This document shows, piece by piece, positions 50,971 to 59,498 of a stretch of 64,000 nt of DNA (its first letter is position 1; each line of letters starts with the position of its first letter). The position numbers and the translations under genes were made by a program. Below the pieces are notes generated by a model. It was not told the DNA's origin. It worked only from the letters and a program-made list of their open reading frames with translations, and ran no database searches. The stretch spans positions 1,054,001 to 1,118,000 of the forward strand of contig CASHTG010000019.1 in the NCBI GenBank assembly GCA_949357655.1, written 5' to 3'. The stretch comes from Parascedosporium putredinis. Lineage: Eukaryota; Ascomycota; Sordariomycetes; Microascales; Microascaceae.

Positions 50971-53900
50971 ATGTCTGAGATCACTGACCCTGGAAGGGAT
51001 GGGACGCAAGAGGACATCCAAGCCAGGGATCCGCAGGTCAACCCTGCCGGAGGAGGGGAGGCGGGCGATGTAGCCTCTGCCCTCCAGGGGCTCGTTGATA
51101 TCCAAGACCACACCGATATTGAGCGCGATGTTTCCAAGAAAGCCCAGGCGGCTGCCTTTGCCGAAGAGAATTCAAAAGACGAAGCTCGCATCGTTAATCT
51201 CCGGTCTAAGATTGAGAAGCTAGAAGAGCAGAAAAAGACCCTCGCGTCAGAAAAGACGAAGAAGGAGCGTATACGCGCACCAAAAGCCAGATCAATGCTA
51301 TAGTCGACAAGATTCTTGCTTGCGGCGAAAAGATTACAGATTTCAATGACGAGATAGCTGCCTTCCAGGAGCGCATCCAGCAGCGTGATAAAGAGGCTGC
51401 TGCGGCTGCTGCTGCCGCCGCCGCCGCCGCGGTGGCCGAAACAGCAGATCCTCAGGCGGATACAACAGAACCTCGCCGTGGAGGCCCCACCCAGGAAGAC
51501 GGCGAGGACAGGCGAGCGTTTTTGATACGAACTGGCAAAATCACTCCCTTTTCCGCGGTCCCGGAACAGGACGAGGAAGAAGATGGCGAGAGCTTCGCTC
51601 ATATCGTTGAGGCGGAGACTGCCAGTGCGGATGAGCCTCAGATCCAGACCTCTCACCAAGTGCTTCGCCAGCCCGGTTTCCAACCCCAGAAAATACGGCC
51701 TCCGATAGATGATCATGGCATCGCCGAGGATCCGGCCACCACAAACCTCGAGACCGAGTTTGGCCTCAGGCCAAGAAAGAGGCAGCTCTCGTCGCCTGCG
51801 ACTGCCGACGCGGACGGGGCGGGGAAGGTCGTGAGGCGACTCCTTCTAAAAAGGCGAAGCGAGGAAAGCGTAGGCAAGGGGATGACGATGACGACGATTA
51901 CAATGCCAGCAGCGATCACGAATCGGATGTCGTGGAGTCTTCAACCGAAGACGGCCCAAAGAACCATCTCGTCAAGTTGTCTGTGATAGACGACGCCAAA
52001 GCATCCGTATACAAAGCCCGAGTCTCGAGATGGGTTGAAGAGCGCCAAAAGCTCCGTGCGAGTTTGGGCGAGGGCGAGGGCGAGGGACAGGACGACAATG
52101 AAGAGGAATGGTTTAAGCCGACCCCGGGAAAACCGAACAAGAGAATTTTCGAGGATTACTATCTTCCGGAGGAGGTCCATGATTTTCTCTTCCCCTTCCA
52201 AAGAGTCGGTATCCAATGGCTTGCCGAGCTGCATTCCCGGAGGGAAGGGGAATTCTTTGCGACGAGATGGGTCTTGGAAAAACGGGTAAGCCCAGTCTCG
52301 TTTACCAAATGAACGGGGGAAGTTTTTTGATATGCTAACCAACGTTGCACAGTTCAACTCATTTCTTTTATTGCCGCCCTCCATTTCAGCAAGAAGCTCG
52401 ATGGGCCCGTCATCATCCTCGCTACCACCACCCTCATTGCCCAATGGGTCAGGCATTTCCACCAGTGGTGGCCGCCTCTTCGCGTGTCCATTCTGCATTC
52501 CACGGGCACCGGGATGATGAATCCAAGTCTCGAGGATGACGAGAGATTCTCCTCCAGACCCGCCGCCAAAACCGCCGCGGCGCGCAAAATCATCAGCGAC
52601 GTCGTCAAGGATGGACACATCCTGCTGACCACGTACCGTGGCCTTGACACATACCTCGACGAGCTTGCCGAGATTCGCTGGGGTTACGCTGTCTTGGACG
52701 AAGGCCACCATATCCGGAACCGAAGCACCGATGCCGCGAAAGCGTGTAAACAGCTCGACACGTGGCATAGGATCATCTTGTCGGGCACCCCAATCCAAAA
52801 TAACCTGCGCGAGCTTTACTCGCTCTTCGAGTTCGTCAATCCCGGGTTGCTGGGCGACCTTCGCCAGTTTATGGAGTTTTCGAAACGCCCATCCGCAATG
52901 GCCACCACCGAGGGGCTAGCACTCTTGCCATTGCCACCGGCGAAAAGTGTTCCAGAACTTTGAGAGACACGATCAAGCCGTACATGCTCCGCCGCATCAA
53001 GGCTGACGTGGCCAGCAGCTTGCCCCCAAAGTCGGAACAGGTTTTCTTCTGCAAGTTGACGCCACGACAGGAGCAGATCTATCGCGACGCCCTGGACGCC
53101 CCAGAGGTCAAGAGGGCCTTTAATTTTGGTACGCCCGCCGAAACGCAGCGTAGAGCGCTCTTCTCGGCGATTGAGACCCTGCGGAAAGTATGCAACCATC
53201 CCGACCTCCTCTACAAAAGGAATAGGTCTGAACTGCCTGATTACGGCCATATCGAACGCTCCGTGAAAATGCAGGTTCTCTCGGAGCTTTTGAAAATTTC
53301 GAAGCGGTTTGGCCACAAGACCCTGGTGTTTAGCCAGAGTCTTGATATCTTGGATATGATCCAAACCTTGCTCCGCTCCCAAGATATATCCTTCATCCGC
53401 ATGGATGGCAATACTCCCAACACGGAGCGGCCACACATGGTTGACCAATTCAATGACTCTCCAGACCTCGACGTCTTCCTGTTGACCCCCAAACCGGAGG
53501 GGTTGGCCTGAACCTGACCGGGGCCGACCGAGTCATTCTTTACGACCCAGCCTGGAACCCTGCGGTGGACCGACAAGCCATTGAGCGCGCTTGGAGGCTG
53601 GGCCAGACGAAATCCGTCAAGATATACCGGCTATTGACCCCCGGTACGATCGAGGAAAAGATGTATAGGAAACAGCTGTACAAGCAGTTTGTCGCAGACA
53701 ACATGCTCAAGGATGGTAACACCAATCGGTATTTCGATACGACAAACCTGCAAGACCTGTTTGACTACGGGTACGACGCGCCAGAGGCCCCCTCTTCGAC
53801 GACGTGCAGCCAGGCGCGCCTCCCCAAAACCTACCCCACCGCGGGCCGAGAGCAGATGCCGGCGAGCCCAAAGAATCAGAGAGCCGGGCTCTCAACGCCG

Positions 53901-54436
53901 TTGAAAAATTTGGCGGCCTCGAAGAGTACCAGGAACCCGCAGCCGAGGAAGACAGCCTACTCGTCGCCGTCGCCACGACCAGCACCGAGGCTGTCTACAA
54001 CCACGACGACGTCGTCAACGCGCGGAGTCGGCAGCCACCCGAGAAGCGCCTCACCGAGCAGGAGGCTCACCGCTTAAACGAGCGCACCGTTCAGTTCTTG
54101 CGCCAGCAGGCTTCCCGGGCGCACGCCGCGCGCTCCGCTGGCCGGCCGGGGATCGTGGACGCCTCGCCACGTGGCGCGCCGGCGAACCCGGTGGCCGCGA
54201 TGGCGGCCGGGCCGGATAAGTCCAAGTGGAAGGTGGACAAGGTGAAGGCGCATATTGTGACGTTTGTGCGGAGGAGGGGCGGCAAGACGCAGACAAAGGA
54301 TCTAGTGACGTATTTCAACCGGGAGCATAGAGGTATACCGTCGGATGTCTTTAAGCGGGCTCTTTACGCGGCGTGCGTTGAGGATGAGTCGAGCGTGAGG
54401 GGCCGGTCGGTATGGAAGCTCAAGCCGGGCCAATAA
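50971..54436 (+). CDS. RAD26: SNF2-family transcription-coupled repair ATPase Rad26/CSB
   Basis: Rad26 (human CSB/ERCC6) is a DNA-dependent ATPase that acts on stalled RNA polymerase II to start transcription-coupled repair. The N-terminus is helical and charged (KIEKLEEQKKTLASEKTKKE), followed by an alanine tract near 51400-51432. The SNF2 motifs appear in order: I ILCDEMGLGKT, II DEGHHIRNR, III LSGTPIQNN, IV KTLVFSQSLDIL, then a GLNLTGADRVILYDPAWNP block and VI QAIERAWRLGQTKSVKIYRLL. The C-terminus ends in a winged-helix-like region. ATG 50971 is the first methionine. The intron is 52286-52352 (GTAAGC, CTAAC, ACAG), inside motif I. Six single-base deletions are inferred at about 51268, 51830, 52247-52250, 52875-52878, 53497 and 53789. 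The corrected length is 1134 residues. Confidence 0.94.
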
Positions 54437-54912
54437 AGGGTGCATTGCCATTTTTTTTTTTTCTTTTTTTGATAGCTCACTCTATTCTTGTTTTGGGCCC
54501 TAGATATAGATACCCTTTTCTAGCTTTTCTCAGCATGGTCGTTTGAGTTGCATAAAGTACGTAATTTTCATCAATCAAATCAAGTAGCCAAATTACTGCC
54601 GCAATGAGAGTCCCAAGGGTTTGAGTACAAGTTCACGGTGCCACGACTACGATATGGTCAAGTGCATTGATTCCGGGCGCCTGAGCTGCAGCTGATGTTT
54701 TGATCTACCTAGATGAGACCTGGATATGCGAACAATAGCTTTGCAGAAGAAGAAAGGGGACCAGGCACATGGCCGTTCCCCGCGTCTTTGTTTCCCATCA
54801 TGGCCCCGAAAATACCAAAAGCAAGGTCCGAACTTTTGAATAACGATTGCAATCGTTCCAGAACCATCCATCCACACGTGATACGAACGCCCAGAAAAGT
54901 GATGCAAGTAAA
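54437..54912. other. Convergent 3' region, RAD26 / RPS14
   Basis: 476 nt containing both 3' UTRs, with T runs just after the RAD26 stop. No other feature was recognised. Confidence 0.5.
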
Positions 54913-55700
54913 TCACAGACGACGACCACGGCGACCACCCTTCCTGCGAGTAGAATCGGAGGGAGTGGGGGTAACGTCCTCAATGCGGCCAATCTTCATG
55001 CCGGCACGGGCGAGAGCACGGAGGGCAGACTGGGCACCGGGACCGGGGGTCTTGGTGCCGGTACCTAGAAGGAGGAGATGGGGGTTAGACAAAAATTGGC
55101 CTCGAATCACGGCTTTGAATCCCTCCGGGAAAGAAACTTACCACCGGTAGCGCGGATCTTGATGTGGAGGGCAGTGATGCCGAGCTCCTTGCAGCGGGCA
55201 GCGACGTCCTGGGCAGCCAACATGGCAGCGTAGGGGAGGACTCGTCACGATCGGCCTTGACCTTCATACCACCAGTAACTCGGCAGATGGTCTCACGGCC
55301 ACTGGAATCACCCATGTTAGCCTCTTTGACCACCTTTTTTTCTGTTCTTCTCTGTGTGCACCATGTCCATGTCGTGGCGGAGAGGGGGAATTATATGGGG
55401 GAATTGTGTAGTTGGGCGCAACTATTGACGGCGCTTCAAGAGTTTACATACGTGAGATCGGTGACGTGGACGAAGGTGTCGTTGAAGGAGGCGAAGATAC
55501 GGGCAACGCCGAAGACGAGCTCGCCTGAGGAGGGGTAGAGTTAGTCAAGACACTTTTGATTTTCGCACACTGGGCAGGCACGAGATCGCGAGTTTCACGG
55601 TCTCGCGGCCGGGGAAAGAAGTTGACGACATACCCTCGCGGACCTGGGGGCCCAAGGAGATGTTCTCCTGGGCGGGCTTGGAGGTCTTCTTAGGAGGCAT
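54913..55700 (-). CDS. RPS14: 40S ribosomal protein S14 (uS11)
   Basis: uS11 sits on the platform of the small ribosomal subunit near the mRNA exit. The four exons encode MPPKKTSKPAQENISLGPQV, then GVARIFASFNDTFVHVTDL, then RETICRVTGGMKVKADRDES, then the conserved end GTKTPGPGAQSALRALARAG and the basic tail RRKGGRRGRRL. Introns are 55525-55633 (GTATGT), 55302-55451 (GTATGT) and 55065-55141 (GTAAGT). One base is missing in the G-run 55233-55236 of the + strand. With it restored the protein is exactly 150 residues, the usual fungal size. Four exons with early introns are typical of filamentous-fungal ribosomal protein genes. It is divergent from RPL7 over 426 nt. Confidence 0.98.
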
Positions 55701-56126
55701 TTTGTGTGTTGGTTTGAGGGGATGGTGATGGTTGGGAATGGAGGAGGGAAAAAAGAGAGAGAAGTGGTCGTCGTGGGCAGGTACCTCTCGAAGTTTCTCT
55801 CTCCCGCCAGGCAAAGCGTGACAAAGACCAACTGAATTGAGGGCTTGGGGCATTTTTAGGTGTGGGATGTGGCAGAAAGGGTGGCGCCCAATTAAAGAAG
55901 GCGGTGAGGATAAGAGAGTGGGGCGGTCACAGAAGCCCTAACGTGTGGGGACCTAGTTGACCGTCGGATATTCTCTGGGGGCAGGAACATGAGCGCAAGG
56001 GCAAAAATCTTTTGGGCGTCCCTTTATTTTTCCACGATCTGGTTCTCCCCTTCTCTCTTCCCTTTTCCACCCCCATCGCCAACCATCACCCAACAACCGG
56101 TCGCCAATCCGCCTTCACACAACACA
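55701..56126. promoter_or_regulatory. Bidirectional ribosomal-protein promoter, RPS14 / RPL7
   Basis: A 426-nt shared upstream region. It contains CGGTCACA at 55924-55931, one base from the HomolD box CAGTCACA of fission-yeast ribosomal-protein promoters, and 4 bases further on GCCCTAAC at 55935-55942, which partly resembles the HomolE box. Both genes have pyrimidine-rich leaders next to their ATG. The element match is seen; the regulatory role is inferred from family knowledge. Confidence 0.4.
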
Positions 56127-57793
56127 ATGGCTCCCGCTGCCACGTACGGCTTCCCTTTTCCTTGAGTGCTGCCCCTTTTTCTTCTTCTTTTGAAAAGGAA
56201 GAAGATTGTGGATGGTTTAGTTTCGCTCGAGCCTGAAAATTTGCAGATTGCGTGGTCCTCTCGCTGAAAGCCATCTTCAATTCCATGAACCGCCTCTCTC
56301 TTGAGAGCTTGTGGAAACATGGCTGCCAGCTCGATCCCTCCTGCTCTTCTCCCTCACTTCTTCATTGCCTGGAAAATGGCAGTGCAGCGCGAGAGATGTT
56401 GAGCGGGGTGTTGGAGATGAAGATTTCTTTTGGTGGTCTTGGACCCCAGTCTTCGCTCCTAAATCTATTGCTGCCCTCCAAAGCTCCTGCAATCGCCTGA
56501 AAATTGGCCTAGCAAGGAGCTTTTGGAACGGTGCATTATTATCTTGGGCACAGTCTCTGTGCAATCCAAGGCGTTGTTGGATGAGGTCTTGGGACTCGGG
56601 TTTGACCGCAATTTCGGTCGCCGCTGCTCTGCAGCAAACTTGTGGTCCCTCCTCACCGATTAAATATATCCTCGAGTTAGCCAAAGCAGAGAATGTCGCA
56701 CCAAGCTACAATTCTCGCGCCGGCGCTCTGCTCCATACCACGGTATGTTGGACTGCTCGCTAATCTAAATTTCCTTGGTATAGTTCCGTCCCCACTCGTG
56801 ACGATATCCTCGTCCCTGAGACTCTCCTCAAGAAGAGGAAGAGCCAGGAGAAGGCCCGCGCCGAGCGTGCTGCCGAGACCGAGCAGCAGAAGAAGGTAGG
56901 CTCCAATCCTCTTGTTTTCCGTTCCCCGCTCTCGGGTGGTGATTATGATGCATACAATACCCCGTCAACTAGACATTAGTCGATGCTGTTGATACAATTA
57001 ACCTTCTTTCGGGTCTGACCTTTACCAACAAATGGAAATTTCATGTTTTGGAGTTCGCGTATTGATTAGTGACACAACCGCTAACATACCCGAACCATAG
57101 GCCAACAAGGAGAAGCGTGCCCAGATCTTCAAGCGTGCTGAGAAGTACGTTCAGGAGTACCGCCAGGCTGAGCAGGATAAGCTCCGCCTCGCCCGTGTCG
57201 CCAAGGATGGCGATGCTGCCTACATTCCTGCTGAGGCCAAGCTCATCTTCGTCATCCGTATCAAGGGGTAAGGCTCGAATACATCCCCACCACCACTCAG
57301 TGAATAACAGCAAGTCTCTAACTCGTGGCGTACAGTGTCTCCAAGGTCCCCCAAGCCCCGCAAGATTCTACAGCTTCTCCGTCTCCTCCAGATCAACAAC
57401 GGTGTCTTCATCCGTGTCACCAAGGCTACTTCGGAGATGATCAAGCTTGTTGAGCCCTGGGTTGCCTACGGTTACCCTAACCTCAAGACCGTCAAGGACC
57501 TCGTCTACAAGCGTGGTTACGGAAAGGTCAACAAGCAGCGCATCCCTCTTACCGACAACTCCATCATTGAGGAGAGCCTCGGCAAGTTCGGCATTGTCTG
57601 CGTTGAGGATCTTATCCACGAGATCTACACTGTCGGCCCCAACTTCAAGCAGGCCTCCAACTTCCTCTGGCCCTTCAAGCTCAGCAACCCCACTGGTGGC
57701 TTCAGGACCCGCAAGTTCAAGCACTGGATCGAGGGTGGTGACCTTGGTAACCGTGAGGAGAAGATCAACGCTCTTGTCCGCCAGATGAACTAG
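56127..57793 (+). CDS. RPL7: 60S ribosomal protein L7 (uL30)
   Basis: uL30 is a large-subunit ribosomal protein. Exon 1 (56127-56143) gives MAPAA plus a split threonine. Exon 2 (56784-56895) gives SVPTRDDILVPETLLKKRK, and exon 3 (57101-57267) KRAQIFKRAEKYVQEYRQAE. Exon 4 (57336-57793) gives the uL30 core: PRKILQLLRLLQINNGVFIR, FGIVCVEDLIHEIYTVGPNF and the C-terminal REEKINALVRQMN. Introns are 56144-56783, unusually long at 640 nt, then 56896-57100 and 57268-57335. The C-run at 57348-57352 is short by two bases; restoring them gives the conserved VPPKPRK and 251 residues. Intron 2 hosts a C/D snoRNA-like element. ATG 56127 is followed by a typical donor, GTACGG. Confidence 0.97.
56939..57020 (+). 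ncRNA. Intronic C/D-box snoRNA, snR39/snR39b-like
   Basis: This element lies inside RPL7 intron 2. A box D, CTGA, is at 57015-57018. The bases directly before it, TCTTTCGGGT plus the first C of the box, are the reverse complement of GACCCGAAAGA, a universally conserved 25S rRNA segment. Two further bases pair after one mismatch. Counting five bases up from box D points to the G of ACCCG, the site methylated by yeast snR39b (G805); A807, the snR39/snR59 target, is two bases away. Box C is imperfect: GTGATTA (56939-56945) or ATGATGC (56945-56951), each one base off RTGATGA. A clear terminal stem was not found. Yeast snR39 and snR59 also sit in RPL7A/RPL7B introns, which supports the call. Confidence 0.6.
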
Positions 57794-58204
57794 AGAGTGT
57801 AGGGAATGAGAAAAGTCTTTATCTTCATGAATGCTTATTTCGTTTAGCATGGGGCAAGGGCATCGGCGTTTTAACGTAAATTAAAAGGGGAACTCTTTTT
57901 TAAAACAGAACCGCTGCATGTCCTGAGATCAAAGTGCCATGTAATGTGTGAAATGTGCGCGACGCTCTTTGTGGGGCCTCCATGGCCATGCTTGGAATGT
58001 AATTCTGATCATTGAAGTCATTAAGCCTCGTGATGCTATGGGGATGTGTCTATATAATGGTAATATTGTACATCTCGCCCTTGTATGCTGTGGGGTTCCG
58101 TCTATTAAGTAAAAGTACAAAGGGAGAGAAAACCTCCCATACTTTATATCGGGCAGAGTTGTTTGAGGGTAGGTAGGGGTAGGGGTAGGGCGACGCTGTG
58201 GAAA
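57794..58204. other. Convergent 3' region, RPL7 / ISA2
   Basis: 411 nt of AT-rich convergent 3' sequence. A run of GGGTA-like units lies near 58170-58190, next to the ISA2 stop. Nothing else was recognised. Confidence 0.5.
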
Positions 58205-58952
58205 CTATAATTTGAGGCTGAAGCTGCTACCGCATCCGCAGCTATTTTCAGCCAGCGGGTTGTCCGTGACTTCGAACCTCGACCCGATGAGCTCCTGGAT
58301 ATAATCCACTTTACTCCCCTGCAATGACATGAGTGACGCCTCGTCCAGTACAATTTTGGGCCCGTGAAGAGATTTGTCGATTTCTGTCGCATCATCATCC
58401 ACGAAGCGCAAGACGCACTCATCCTCCTCGAGTGTCGAGAGTTCACCAACCGAGTCATTCGTCGTAAGATACTGGAAGCCGTGACATCCTCCACTTTGGA
58501 CCTTGATCCTGAGGGCGAACCCTGGATCATTGCCCACCTTCATGATCTCGGAGAGCCTCTGCCAGTAAAAAAGAAAAAGTTAAAACCTAAGCCCGTCTCG
58601 TAACAGTCATTGGGATCATGGGAGCGCAACACACCTGAGCGGCGCGGGGTGTGATCTCGAGGAGCATCTCCTTGCCGTCGTCGTCTAGCCGAGGTTCAGT
58701 GAGGGATATCGTTTTCCGCCGCGCTATCGAATTTGAGAACCTCCGGGTCTGGACCAAGATTGCCCTGCGGCCATGAAATTTGTGTGGGTGTATTTGGAAA
58801 GGGAGCCGCGCTGTTTTCGCAGAGTTTGTGTTGGAGGGAGTTGTAAAGGAGCGCGCAAGCCGAGGGCAAATGTCGCCCAAAAATGTCGAGTTTGCCGACT
58901 TTAGGACCGTCGCGGCACCAGGGTGCGACGCTATCGAGCGTATCGCAGCCAT
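58205..58952 (-). CDS. ISA2: Mitochondrial iron-sulfur assembly protein Isa2
   Basis: Isa2 is the A-type (HesB/IscA-like) protein that works with Isa1 and Iba57 to make mitochondrial [4Fe-4S] clusters. The first 80 residues are Arg/Ser-rich with few acids (MAAIRSIASHPGAATVLKSA, RRFSNSIARRK), as expected of a mitochondrial presequence. The A-type domain starts at LLEITPRAAQ and contains the three cluster cysteines in GGCHGFQY and CGCGSSF near the C-terminus. The intron 58559-58634 (GTGTGT donor, CTGGCAG end) joins AAQ to RLSEIMKVGNDP. The frame is intact, giving 223 residues. Isa1 is the alternative, but the ELIGSRFEVTDNPLA block and overall shape fit Isa2 better. It is divergent from NIP1. 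Confidence 0.88.
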
Positions 58953-59498
58953 TGTAGAATTCCTGTTGACCTCTCAGTATATCTCGAAATTGTGCGCGCG
59001 TTCGACTCGGGTTGTGGGGATCGGTATCAGACAAAGTACGGAGGCCGAGGTGGGAGCCATGTCATCTCTTGTACGTTCTTTGCTCCAGTTGCTGGCCACA
59101 GTGGGAATGGAAAAGAAGTAAAATCTTGAGGGACGACGTCAGTAAAAAACTGCCACTGGCAAGATTTGAATATGTCAGCAAGTGGACCAAGGGCTGACGA
59201 ATAAATTTCGCCTTGTGACAGCTGGCAAGTTTCTGGCGGCTGACCGGTTCATCGTCGGCAAACTGTTTGTGGGCCCCTCACCACAGAGATGCACACACGA
59301 AAGCCCTCCCCACCAAATTTTACCGATTTTTGCTTGACCCTCCAGGCACGATCCGTGACAGCGCCCCCTCTGAATCAGGGCAAAAAAATATTCCACCAAG
59401 ATATTCGTGGAAACGGTTGAACTTTCCTCGAAATCCCTCGATCATCGCCGCCGACGCCGACATCGACTATCATCAGAATTTTGAAGAAAAATTAAAAG
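58953..59498. promoter_or_regulatory. Divergent promoter region, ISA2 / NIP1
   Basis: 546 nt shared by two divergent genes. A TC/AC-rich stretch precedes the NIP1 ATG. No named element was recognised. Confidence 0.4.

Noticed and set aside
56410..56500. Second snoRNA in RPL7 intron 1
   Set aside because: The box C candidate AGATGAA is poor and the sequence before CTGA has no rRNA complement I can recognise.
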